From assembly GCF_023898315.1 (NCBI RefSeq), contig NC_064616.1, positions 289,071,205 through 289,135,204 on the forward strand: a stretch of DNA of 64,000 nt. The letters run 5' to 3'. A program made the position numbers and the translations under genes. Below, piece by piece: positions 41,567 to 51,820 of the stretch (its first letter is position 1; the number at the start of each line of letters is the position of its first letter). The notes below the pieces were generated by a model. The model was not told the DNA's origin, did not search any database, and was given only the letters and a program-made list of their open reading frames with translations. This DNA comes from Schistocerca nitens (lineage: Eukaryota > Arthropoda > Insecta > Orthoptera > Acrididae).

Positions 41567-42300
41567 TCAGTCTGTGGATACTTCAGTTACGCTGTTTTGA
41601 CGTGTTTGAATGAGAATTGGCCTGTCCAATGAGCCAACTCTGTACGAGAGAACATCGCGAAACCTATAAAAGGATGTATCAACCGCCAACACGACCAGCT
41701 TAGCAGGATCAAAATGTTCGAAACAGTGATCGCTCAATAAAGCATCCTCTAGTTTCTGAAATGCAACTTGACGCTCCCTAGTCCACCCAGACAGAACAGA
41801 ACAGAACAGAACTGCAGCTGCAATCTTTGCAGCCTTTGGAATGAATGTAATGTAATAAATTACTTTATCCAACATAGCTTCGAATTCACTGACGTTCCAA
41901 GCATCTGGGAGGTCCCGGATAAAAGTTAAATGTGACTGCAAAGGGTGGTTACCCTGATTAATGATAACGTGTCCCAAATGCTCGATCTTAGTCAGGGACA
42001 AGGAGTTCCTGGACTTATTACACTTTAACCGAGCATCTCCTCAGGCTGTGACAAAAGAAATGAGTCAATCACAGTCTGTGGATTTCTCGTTGCCTTGAAA
42101 TCTACACATAAGCGTAATTTGCCTGAAGGCTTCTTTATAGTTACCAAAGAGGATGCCCACTGATTGACTGCTACAGGGGAAAGCACACCATTCTCCTGCG
42201 AAGCTATGAGTTCCAGTGTCATTTATCTCTGATAGCGTGAGGGAAGGACCGTAATCAGCAAAACCGTGGCTGCGAATTGACATTCATCAGAATGTGAGCC
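41567..42300 (-). pseudogene. gypsy reverse transcriptase / RNase H fragment
   Basis: Frame 42222-42025 holds QWASSLVTIKKPSGKLRLCVDF, the RT fingers with the first Asp. The YVDD palm box is missing through a deletion. Frame 42001-41567 continues with IEHLGHVIINQG, a thumb segment VIYYITFIP, and FDPAKLVVLAVDTSFYRFRDVLS, where the RNase H start (LATDAS in relatives) reads LAVDTS. About 41000-41560 keeps no long frame. Confidence 0.8.
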
Positions 42301-42582
42301 ACAAAATTATTAGCTTTGCCTAGGCCCTCTTTGAAAATGTCACTGAATTAACAGAAAGTTCAGTTATCCTATCCGTAGGCACAGAAGAGAACAATGTCTT
42401 GAATGTACAAACCAAATGGATCAAAAGAATCCATACCAAAAAGATTTTCTCTTTAACGTGAGCACAAAACTGGTGAACGAAACTGTTTTAGTAACGTTAA
42501 GAAATGTGGTAAGTAGGCTTCAAATACCTAGTACAGGAATGTTATTTCCACCATAAACAGAAAGAGTTGCCTGTGACTTCTG

Positions 42583-42784
42583 GTCAAATGGTTCAAATGG
42601 CTCTGAGCACTATGGGACTTAACATCTGAGGTCATCAGTCCCCTGGAACTTAGAACTACTTAAACCTAACGAACCTAAGGACATCACACACATCCATGCC
42701 CGAGGCAGAATTCGGACCTGCGACCGTAGCGGTCTCGCGGTCCCAGACTGAAGCGCCTAGAACCGCTCGGCCACACCGGCCGGC
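42583..42784 (-). mobile_element. tRNA-derived SINE, minus strand
   Basis: Full-length reverse copy; flanked by gtgacttctg (42573-42582) and gtgatttctg (42785-42794). It cuts the gypsy protease/RT region. Confidence 0.95.
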
Positions 42785-42794
42785 GTGATTTCTG

Positions 42795-42960
42795 TAGCTT
42801 GGGCTTGTGTAACAGTTCGTAAGTGCTTCACTTCAAGAGAGACACTGACGCACCGGTATTTAAAGGCACGCATATTTTGTGTTTGGCGACCTGCAGAGTG
42901 ACAAACAATTTATTCGTCTGACGCTGAAGGGAAGAAGTCTGTGACTTCTTCGCTGTTGCT
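42795..42960 (-). pseudogene. gypsy aspartic protease fragment, active-site Asp replaced
   Basis: The minus-strand frame reads NCLSLCRSPN-side text in one frame and, in the protease frame, FVTLQVAKHKICVPLNTGASVSLL then a stop. In retroviral-type proteases the motif is L(D/V)DTGAS; here the Asp codon is AAT (Asn). Downstream of the SINE, SVYGGNNIPVLG continues the fold. Confidence 0.65.
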
Positions 42961-43014
42961 CTTGACTTATACTGATCGCCATTGAGTTACTACTGTGCTT
43001 GGAAAAAATTACAT

Positions 43015-43766
43015 TTAACGAGTTACTTGTGGTCCCCATTTTCGCACCAGCTGTATGTAAATTGCAATAGTTTAAAAGAGAAATATCTTTTATGTGATGC
43101 AGGTTAAGTTCTTTTTTGTTTAACTTGTGCAGCCGGACGCGCTTCGCCTTACTTACAAGGCATCTTCTGAAATATTACACAATTTTTTGTTTGTACACAC
43201 AGGTTATCGTTTGTACATATAGGTTATAGATTTAAAACATTTCATTGAAGGTTTTATAATAAAATGGAAAGGTACTTACATATCAGCGTCTAAAGTTTTA
43301 TTTCTAAATTAAACATCTTTCTGTCATTTGGAAAACTGATTGAAAGCTTGCAATTCTTCTTGTAATCACTGTCCTCGAAAGATAACACTGTAACTGCAAT
43401 TTTCTGTGTCTAAAGTTCCTTTCGGTTTTATTTTATTTTTGTATTTATTTTTATAATTATTAATTTTTCTTTTTCTTTTTCATTTTTCCTTTATATACCC
43501 AGGAGAGAAATCGGATATGTGATCTTCTGTATAGATTTCTGCCTATTATGTGACCAATCTCAGGAACTGCTGCAGACATCATGTACCGGTTTTGACAAGT
43601 AGATAAACTGATTCACGAGGAAGGTTTTTGTGTTTAATTTACCAATATTTTGTTACAAATTGACTGATTTACGAAGAATTAAAGCTGAGTTGTGAAAACG
43701 ATGCCATTCAATGCCTAGTGAATAGCCATCATAATTCGAGAAAGCAGAAATGCGTTGAGGCACTAG
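43015..43766. other. no recognised gene; T-rich tract
   Basis: AT-rich, with a t/a-rich tract about 43425-43495. This is where gag or the 5' LTR of the gypsy element would be expected, but neither is recognisable. Confidence 0.35.
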
Positions 43767-44300
43767 ACGCGCACCTGGTGTCGTGGTCTAGCAGCGCAGG
43801 ACGCCGCACCGACCCACGCGCAAGCAACACTTGAGCCACAGCAAGCAGAAGACAACTCGACGCCACACGTTCAGCAGGAAGTCGCCGAAACAAAAAGAGC
43901 AGAACTGCAAGAACGAATTCTCGATAAGCAAAACAAGGAAAACAGTGCTCGTGTAAAAACAGAAGACTATCTGTCTCAAATCCAAAGCAAACACGACGAA
44001 AGACTTAGCGACATGAAACAACCAGGAACGGAAACGGGGAGAGCAAGCATACTGCTTCTAGAGAAAAATACGTCTGCGACGTGGTCACAAGAAGCGACTC
44101 AAGAGCGGGTGGACTCCGATATCGGTCGAGACCCTCAGACTTCTCCATATGCCGATATATTCATGAGTAGCGGACGGCGTAGGAACAGAATACAGCCAAA
44201 TGCCAATTCAGTACCGAACAAAAACAAAAACTCCAAAGCCATCAGCATTGCTACTCGCCGAAAAGAATCCCAGGCTGAATCTCAAATAGAGATGCAATGA
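43767..44300 (+). other. unrecognised hydrophilic open frame, about 178 codons
   Basis: The frame is open from just after a TAG to TGA at 44298-44300. It lacks an ATG until 44013 (MKQPGTETG). The product would be highly charged and Gln/Lys/Glu/Ser-rich with a likely coiled-coil stretch (KRAELQERILDKQNKENSAR), no Cys-rich or catalytic motif, ending SQAESQIEMQ. It could be a gag-like or accessory ORF of an unknown element, or an exon. No neighbour explains it. Confidence 0.3.
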
Positions 44301-44797
44301 GAGTGTGATCCTTTAGTCAGCATTGAAACCAGTACTGCGACGTGGATTCTCAGGAACTATGTATACCCAGTGTAACGTACTGATGTTGTGATATTAATTG
44401 ACGTGGTGCGTACTGTATATGTTTGTGAAACAAGAGCTCTAAATCTTCAAGGACTGTAATGTCATAGGTTTTTGTAAATAAAGTTCATTTTCAGCACAAA
44501 GAAAAGAAATAAATAAAGAAAGCGGTAAAGTGTGTGGGTGGAAGCGAAAGGTGCCATCATATAAAAATAATAAAAAAAGGCTGTACAACTTCTGGCTAAA
44601 GTTCGAAAGATTGAATTCCTGCTGGGTAACTTTTTATCACTCTGCCCTTTAACCTACCATTCACCTCTCAATGATGTGGAGATTCGCCAGAAACGAAACG
44701 TAGCTCACATTTCACGTTACACTGTAGTTCCCCTTTTCGCGATTTGATAACTTGTTAGGGACATGCATATGGCGTAAGTCACGTCCATTTTATTGCA

Positions 44798-44912
44798 GTC
44801 GTTTCAGAACAACTGCCAAGCAAAAATAAAACCACGTGAATCCTATTCCTGTGGTTTTTAGTTCTTTATGCATGAAGTAAAAAACGGTATGGGATTGAAC
44901 TTTGCTTCGTTT
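44798..44912. repeat. diverged direct repeat, partner at 45430-45556
   Basis: Both copies run tgca.tcgttt.agaacaactgc..agcaaaaa, then tttt.tttatgc.t.aagtaaa, then actttgctt. The intervening 0.5 kb holds a minus-strand frame (45327-44911) that I cannot assign with confidence. Confidence 0.5.
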
Positions 44913-45429
44913 ATGTAAAGAAAATTTTACAGGAGCAGCCTGTGACTGAACTTGCAGGTTTCTGCTTTCCTAACGTGAAACACAGATACGAACTCGGTTT
45001 ACTGCGTGGTGGAGGTAAGTTATGATTCGTTTGGACACTTTCAAATGATACAGAAAACTGGTAAAAGAATTCCCACAGGCGAGTAAGACACTTAGGCATT
45101 TTGGAAATCATATAGACGTGGCCGTGATCTTCTTGAATGGAATTCAGAAATTTCTTGCGGATGATTACACATGATTTCGAAATACTTCTACAGATGGTTG
45201 GGGGATGTATATCGAAATATGAAGACAGTTTCAGTCTGTCAATTTCTGTTTCTCTCAGGTTACCAGTCGCAATTGGCAGTCTTAAAACACTGCAGATTCT
45301 TCGAATAGTGGGCATTGAGTTACTCAACTTGGACGTGTTGTCATAAACATGACCAGTAACGGAAAGATAAGCACCACATTATGTGAGACTTAAAATCTGA
45401 AATAATCCAATATTTGTTCCCAAAAATTC

Positions 45430-45556
45430 CCGTGCAATCGTTTGAGAACAACTGCGTAGCAAAAAAGACATCCGAATCCAAAATATGTGCTGTTTTATTT
45501 TTTTATGCTTCAAGTAAACCGTTTTCCGAGAAGTACTGCAGCAACTTTGCTTTCCT
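45430..45556. repeat. diverged direct repeat, partner at 44798-44912
   Basis: See the partner for shared words; divergence by eye about 30%. Confidence 0.5.
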
Positions 45557-45723
45557 TGCATCAAACCTAGATGTGGACACGATTCTTTGCGTGGCACAGC
45601 GAAGACGTATGCCATACAGAGTTCACGACAAAGAATTGCGGGAATGAGTCTCAACAATGTATCATACTGCGTACTAAGCTTCACAAGAGGAGTGCTGTAA
45701 TACAACCTAAACATGTATATTAC

Positions 45724-45728
<5 letters not shown>

Positions 45729-45757
<29 letters not shown>
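45729..45757. repeat. (A)29 run
   Basis: Uninterrupted run of 29 A. It could be the tail of a retroposed sequence to its left, but no TSD was found. Confidence 0.9.
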
Positions 45758-45760
<3 letters not shown>

Positions 45761-46472
45761 CATTGCAGACAAAACGGCAGATAAATCAGACGAGTTGGAA
45801 GAAACAGCATAAAAACCAAGCTAGGGCGTGACGTCAGAGAGACGAAGCGGGTCACTTATTCAGTAAATGCGAGGTATCCGACGCCAAAGCCCCATGTGCT
45901 AAAAATTGCTTACTTTACGACACAGATTATGAACCTGACTGAATGTTCGAATCGCAGCAATAACATCTGGATGTCAATAAATGTGCAACATAGAGGCTGT
46001 AAAACGTCTGAGAATGTGCTTAGAAGTACTCACTATTTACCATTCATGCTAAGTAAGAATGGAAGACCAATTTCATCGACAAGTTTTTACTTTCTAAAGT
46101 CACTCATTTCCGCTTTTGCAACTTGAAATTATAGCTTCGCACATTTTGGGGCGAAGATAAAGACACAAAATTACCTTCTGCAAGCGTATGGGGTCATGTG
46201 TTCAAATAAACCGCTCTCACATCTGTTCCTTGTGGAATAATGGACAGAAGAACGGAATAGTAACCTTCAGGTACAGAGTTCAAACCTACATGATTTCATT
46301 TTTTTATCGTTTGTATGAAATCACTAGAATGAAAAAAACGGCGATATTTCGAACAATGTTTACCAAAGTTATGAAATCGAGTTTGAGAGAAATGAAATAG
46401 CTGCTCTTACTGCATATCGGCTTTGCTATAATTCATATAATTTTCTTCAAGTAGCTAAGATTGCGAAAGATA
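45758..46472. other. no recognised gene
   Basis: Short frames only. Confidence 0.35.
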
Positions 46473-46677
46473 AGCCGGCCGAAGTGGCCGTGCGGTTAAA
46501 GGCGCTGCAGTCTGGAACCGCAAGACCGCTACGGTCGCAGGTTCGAATCCTGCCTCGGGCATGGATGTTTGTGATGTCCTTAGGTTAGTTAGGTTTAACT
46601 AGTTCTAAGTTCTAGGGGACTAATGACCTCAGCAGTTGAGTCCCATAGTGCTCAGAGCCATTTGAACCATTTTTTTT
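46473..46677 (+). mobile_element. tRNA-derived SINE, subfamily B, best-preserved copy
   Basis: Complete from agccggccgaagtggccg to the tail gaaccatttttttt. TSD ttgcgaaagata, 12 bp perfect, at 46461-46472 and 46678-46689. Both promoter boxes are intact (tggccgtgcgg; ggttcgaatcc). Confidence 0.98.
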
Positions 46678-46689
46678 TTGCGAAAGATA

Positions 46690-47486
46690 TGATGTCTTAC
46701 GCCAGAGAAACTATCCAACCACAAAACAACACATCGAGAACTATTCTTAAAAGATAGAACACAACATGAAACCATTACCAATTTTGAGTAAGAAATGTTA
46801 TAAATTAGTACAGATACACCAAATACTTATTATCTCTAAAGCAATTTCCCAATAAATTAACGACAGAATACTTCGACCATGAACGAACGTGCAAGGATGT
46901 AACGAGTCCTTTTGTGCCTACATACAGCCACTGAAACTCTCTTGAATGGGCAGTATTGTCAAATTAGTCTCACAACGCTACTGGATCACCTAATTGTCAG
47001 AAAGTATTAACTGTAATCTATTAAGACTGAAAGAAAGTATGCCCACAGTCAGAATCTTTCAGGGAAGTTTGAACCCAGACGTTCGCATCTCGAGTAGTGA
47101 CAGAAGTGCAATTAATGGGTTTTAAGCTCTGTATAGTCCGTTGAAGACAAACCAAACATCGTGGTAAAGAATGAAAACAGTCAAAGCTGTGATTCGCTGT
47201 ATCTTCCAGTCGCTGGCCTAGTTAAGGAAAAAGTACGGTATATACCAACAAATCTCAATCGTCAGATGTGCCGAACCATTATTTCAATTTTCATTACCAT
47301 GCTTATGTACAAACCAGAACAATGTCGAGGCTGAGAATCGTAGTCCCACAGACTTTTCTATGGCAAAAAAGTCTCCAATTTCTTCACAGGGTTTACAATA
47401 TTATTCAGGTTATCGTCGTACACGATTTATGGCTTGAACGCGAATTCTGGGACACTGCATATCGTGTGGAGGGGAATGGAAGTTGC
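46690..47486. other. no recognised gene
   Basis: Short frames only; no repeats noticed. Confidence 0.35.
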
Positions 47487-47498
47487 CTGTGTATTGGG

Positions 47499-47699
47499 TT
47501 CAAATGGTTCAAATGGCTCTGAGCACTATGGGACTTAACATCTGAGGTCATTAGTTCCCTAGAACTTAGAACTACTTAAACCTAACCAACCTAGGGACAT
47601 CACACACATCCACGCCCGAGGCAGGATTCGAACCTGCGACCGTAGCGGCCGCGCGGTTCCAGACTGTAGCGCCTAGAACCGCTCGGCCACTCCGGCCGG
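47499..47699 (-). mobile_element. tRNA-derived SINE, minus strand
   Basis: Full-length. TSD ctgtgtattggg, 12 bp perfect, at 47487-47498 and 47700-47711. Confidence 0.97.
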
Positions 47700-47767
47700 C
47701 TGTGTATTGGGAACTGTAGATTAAACATTAAACCGTGTGATGGATGGAATCCCGGAATGTCTAAAGT

Positions 47768-47888
47768 CTTGACTGGGTGTTGTGTGCTGTCCTTAGGTTA
47801 GTTAGGTTTAAGTAGTTCTACGTTCTAGGGGACTGATGACCATAGATGTTAAGTCCCATAGTGCTCAGAGCCATTTGAACCATTTTTT
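47768..47888 (+). mobile_element. 5'-truncated Gly-headed SINE, plus strand
   Basis: Begins gactgggtgttgtgtgctgtcc, which is the junction just downstream of the Gly-type head, then the common body and tail. TSD tctaaagt at 47760-47767 and 47889-47896. Confidence 0.9.
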
Positions 47889-47896
47889 TCTAAAGT

Positions 47897-48959
47897 ATAT
47901 CTCTATGCTCGATCTCTAGAACCAATAAATGCATGGTATTCGGGACAAACTAACAATAGCCCGACTTACATTACATATTTGTCTGCTGTACATATTTCCA
48001 GTACACCTGATTCTTCTTCCTTTTGCGTAAGAATTCGATATTGGATATATGCGTTTTGCAATGGTTTAGTCTTGGACCGAATTCGAACCAGTGACCTCTG
48101 CATTTCCACCTTAGTTACATCTCCAACAGCAGGTCGGCCAGACAGACTTTGTCCCTTTAGTTTTAAAGAGGTCAGACTCGGACACGTGCTTGCTACAGCC
48201 GCTAACTACTGGCATTTAACAAATTTACAGTATAGTTATCAATTACTAGTTCAGATTGTAGCAAGTTCATTAAAAACTACTTCCAAAATTTTTATTCAGT
48301 GCCAAACACAGGCACGCATAGACGGACATAATGTCATGGACGGTATTCGAACCCACGACACCTGAAGAAGCGTCTCTGTTTTGGCGTACGCGGACTCCAC
48401 AGACTAGAGTCACACAGGTTTATTGCCAGACTTAAAGAGACAACTTTGTCTCTCACCACTGCCGTTCCAGTTGACGGCAACATGTCTACTTCCTCCTCAG
48501 GCGTCAGAGTATTAGCGAAAAGCAGAAACGACATCGCAGGTTGTCAGCTGCATTGACTCACTGGGACCGTTTACTTCTAGACAGAATTGTCGCTCTGATT
48601 AAAGAAGGCAAGTTTTCGATTAGATATGCTGGCAGGAGTTATATCGTGCCGCCCTCTGCCGCAAAGAGTGGGTGGAAGGATTATGTTTAAAGAGGCACTA
48701 CCAAGAGAATTCCTGGCTCAGGCAGGAAGAGACAGAGAACACAGCAGGAGAACACAATCTGATCGTAAGGTCTGACAGCTTCCCACCCTAAACGTGAAGT
48801 GTCTGCGGCGAGAGACTCACTTCCCCAGCCCCGGTGACACAGTCCGCCGACAGCCGATGGGAGCTGGACTGCACGCACAAAGACCCATAGTAAAACAGGA
48901 ACTCAGAGAGGAAACTTTGTTATATCGACTGGCATACACAGAGCTCCACCTGAATATGG
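47897..48959. other. no clear gene; two tRNA box-B-like sites
   Basis: ggtattcgaaccc (48343) and gaattcgaaccag (48080) are reverse box-B-like sequences that may mark eroded SINE heads on the minus strand. No bodies or TSDs were recognised. Confidence 0.3.
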
Positions 48960-49710
48960 CGTAGGGAAACGTAATTTTCGCACATGAGAACATGTTTTCC
49001 ATAAGCAACGACGACCTAAGAATAGTTTACCAGCCGCGAGGCACAAGACATCGCGAAGAATATGTAACGACGACAAGCAGTGAATGGTTATCGGTTTCCT
49101 GCTCGGGTTGGAGTTCTGTGAGAGGAGGAGGTTCTTGATAGAATTGAGGAAACCCTTAATATTGACGAACACATATTGACGAACGTGATGTTGCCTTCAG
49201 TGTGAATGCTATATAGTGCAAGAGAATTCACACTACAGAAAGGCCATTCACCTGTGCATAAGTTCGCCCAATACGGGCATTAGCGTCATGGACTGGCAGC
49301 CACGGGCTGCTGATATAAACCCAATGGGAAATATATGGGCGGGGGTAGCACGAACATTGTCAGAGAACTGGCCACGAAACCTACCACTTACAAATGGCTG
49401 GTTCAAATGGCTCTGAGCACTATGGGACTTAACATCTGTGGTCATCAGTGCCCTAGAACTTAGAACTACTTAAACCTAACTAACCTAAGGACATCACACA
49501 CATTCATGCCCGAGGCAGGATTCGAACCTGCGACCGTAGCGGTCGCGCGGTTCCGGACTGAGCGCCTAGAACCGCTAGACCTACCACTTACAGCTGACGC
49601 GCTTTTGAACTGCGTTCTTGAAGCGGAGGAGGAAGTGGCTTCTTCTGGCAATTACTTAGCTAAGTCGCAATTGTGGTGTCAAGTGATTAGTGTACGCTGA
49701 GTATGTTTTA
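48960..49710 (+). pseudogene. Tc1-like transposase remnant, plus strand
   Basis: Pieces in changing frames: YQPRGTRHREEYV (about 49030), SVSCSGWSS, a degraded D2 region, then DWQPRAADINPMGNIWAG (49290), equivalent to the SPD.NPIEN.W block but with Glu replaced by Gly. After the SINE it continues TADALLNCVLEAEEEVASSGNYL to a stop near 49700. N-terminal domains are missing. Confidence 0.7.
49393..49578 (-). mobile_element. tRNA-derived SINE, minus strand, head truncated
   Basis: Body and box B are intact, but the first part of the head (ggccggtgtggccg) is missing. TSD acctaccacttaca, 14 bp perfect, at 49379-49392 and 49579-49592. Confidence 0.97.
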
Positions 49711-49959
49711 ACTGTGTGGCATTTTATTTGTGACATACTGGTGTTCCCTACCACTTTTTATTACAATTTGACGCAACATCACTATGTGACATTCAGTGTT
49801 GTAAAAAGCATGTACATCTAATAATGTTACAAAATCCGACGATGATAGTGCGGAACTGTTGGAAACGGTAATAGTAATAAAAAGAATTAATAGTGATCTT
49901 GGTAAACTTGATTCTTCAACAAAAGTATATCTTTGACTTTCAAGTTCAGGCTACGTAAT

Positions 49960-50720
49960 TATTTTACTGCATGTATGACGCCATTTTGTAATATTACGCT
50001 CCAATTGGTTGGAAAGAGGAGAGGGTGGGGTATAAAGCACACAACTGATCTGTGTCTGAAATAATGTAATTTGACACCGTTTTTACATTTCACTTTGATT
50101 CTAAGCACTGACTGGTTGGGTTTTTTTAAATTTTCCGCTAACATAATTGGGCTATTTCCCCAGTCTTGGATTTTTGATACCGCACTGTGATTGGCTGGAG
50201 ATAGGGGAGTAGGGGTATGGAGAGAGGATTTTCGTTTCCCATTAACACAGTTCGGCTATTTTCTAATAGTACACAATGATTGGTTGGAAAGAGGAGGGGA
50301 AGGAAGGCGTATAGAGCACACAGTTTGTGTATTTCCATCATCTTGGATTTTTAATGCTCCAGTATAATTGGCTGGAGATAAGGAGGAGAGGGGGGGGGGA
50401 TAAGGTTTTTAATTTTCCAGTACCACAGCTGCACTATTTCCACCATCTCAAGATTTTTTTCATACTGTGCTACGATTGGCTGGAGATAAGGATTACTACT
50501 TTGTGTGAGGAAATAGGGGTGGAGGTTTTTTTAAATTTTCCACTAACATGACTGGACTATTTCCGCTATCTTGCATTTTTCATTGAGTCTTTCATTTTTA
50601 AAACTGCACTATGATTGGTATGACTTCCCACTGGTAAAGATGGTGTTACTTATGATGTCAGCAGTTCGAAGGCATCGATAACGTCTGTGATGACGTCATT
50701 AATGACGTCACTCATCGTAT
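49960..50720 (+). repeat. CCAAT-rich repeat array (inverted relative to 12.69-13.45 kb)
   Basis: Five or more units of about 110-170 bp, each with attggttgg/attggctgg, a purine-rich ggagataagg.gga tract and ttaaattttcc..taaca. The right end has two CRE-like tgacgtca palindromes (about 50692 and 50705). Confidence 0.7.
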
Positions 50721-50739
50721 AGAATGTTAGTGATATGGA

Positions 50740-51687
50740 TTTGTAACAGAATCGCCGTAGTAATCCTACTTTAACGTCCGACCTAGTCCCACATATGTTC
50801 TGTCGGGGAGAGATATGGGGATCTTGTAGGACATGGGAGTGTGTCAGTATCACGGAGAATGATCGCAGAGATAATTGAAAAATGGCACCACGATACCGGT
50901 ACTGTCACATGCGAGGTCGCCCATGACGATGCAAGATGTCCATGGCGTACCGTTAGCCATCAAGTGCCCTCTGTCACTATCATCTGTGACCTGAGATCAT
51001 ATCCGATGGCTCCTCACATCATAACGCCAGGAGTAACACTGCAGTGCCTCTGCATAGCATTGGAAGAATGTGGCCTCTCCCCAGCTACCAAGTGGAGTGG
51101 CGCAGTGGTTAGCACACTGGACTCGCGTTCGAGATGACGACTGTTCAAACCCGCGTCCTGTCATCTTGATATAGGTTTTCCATGATATCCCTAAATCGCT
51201 TCAGGAAAATGCCGGGATGATTCCTATGAATGGGCACTACCGATTTCCTTTCCCATCCTTCTCTAATCCGAGCTTGTGCTCCTTCTCTAATGACCTCGTT
51301 GTCGACAGGACGTAAAACACCAATCTCCTCCTCCTCCTCTACCCAGCTCGCCGCCATACTCGCCATTGATGGTAACCTGGAGTAGTGCCGAAAGCAGTCC
51401 AAGGTTCCCGGTACTGTATCATTCCAAACGTAGCCGTTAGTCTTGTGGTGTTAACGGCAGCCTACGCGTGGGATGTTGATTTCTTAATCTGGCAGCTGCT
51501 AGTCTCTAACCAATGGTGCGGGATGGCACAGAATATTGTAGGAGTCCATGATCTGTTCTCGGATAAGTTGACAAGCGCATTTCTGAAACGCTTATGCTTG
51601 GTGAACAATACAGCTCTCCTCCCTTGTGATGGTGTGGCGTGGTGGACTGGAATCTTGGCGGCGAGTATGGCTGCCCTCGTGTTCCCA
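50740..51687 (-). pseudogene. outer Tc1 transposase, C-terminal part (nest host)
   Basis: On the minus strand from 51687: a degraded HTH2 segment, then RRLPLTPQD.RLRLE (about 51450), D1 region absent at a SINE, then SVTPGVMM.GAIGYDLRS (about 51030), and TLPCPTRSPYLSPTEHMWD (about 50800) with the catalytic Glu. D2 is lost. Stops and shifts are numerous. The N-terminus of the same gene lies at 60112-60290, 8.4 kb away beyond the inserted element. Confidence 0.75.
51095..51345 (+). mobile_element. fourth SINE family (tRNA-like head ggcgcagtggttagcac)
   Basis: Box A tggcgcagtggttagc, anticodon-like actcgcg, box-B-like gttcaaaccc, then the body ttttccatgatatccctaaatcgcttcagg...ccgggatgattcc. This is an arthropod SINE type known to me. 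It carries a c/t-rich (cctcct) tail and lies in the outer Tc1; the TSD is probably cccagct. Confidence 0.8.
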
Positions 51688-51820
51688 TACTGGGTTATTT
51701 TTTCCGCCGTGTACAAACTCTAGGGATTGATAGATAACGGGATACGTAATAACAAAGGTCTAATGAACTTATTTGCGGAAATGCATTATTTCCGTGCTAC
51801 AGACCATTTATTCAGTCATA

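Larger units (their letters stand above)
39890..43010 (-). mobile_element. Ty3/gypsy retrotransposon, minus strand, decayed, no LTR seen
   Basis: From right to left on the minus strand: protease, reverse transcriptase, RNase H and integrase pieces in pol order. Gag and both LTRs were not recognised. It abuts the CR1 3' end on the left. Confidence 0.8.

Noticed and set aside
44911..45327. Minus-strand 138-codon frame as a hAT transposase C-terminus
   Set aside because: Only a loose likeness (MPTIRRICSVLRLPIAT) to hAT dimerisation regions; the ERSFS-type core motif is missing, so no call was made.
45729..45757. Poly-A run as a processed pseudogene tail
   Set aside because: No coding similarity upstream and no TSD around it.
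46560..46610. Telomere-like TTAGG motifs (ccttaggttagttagg)
   Set aside because: They are part of every SINE body in fixed position, not arrays of (TTAGG)n.
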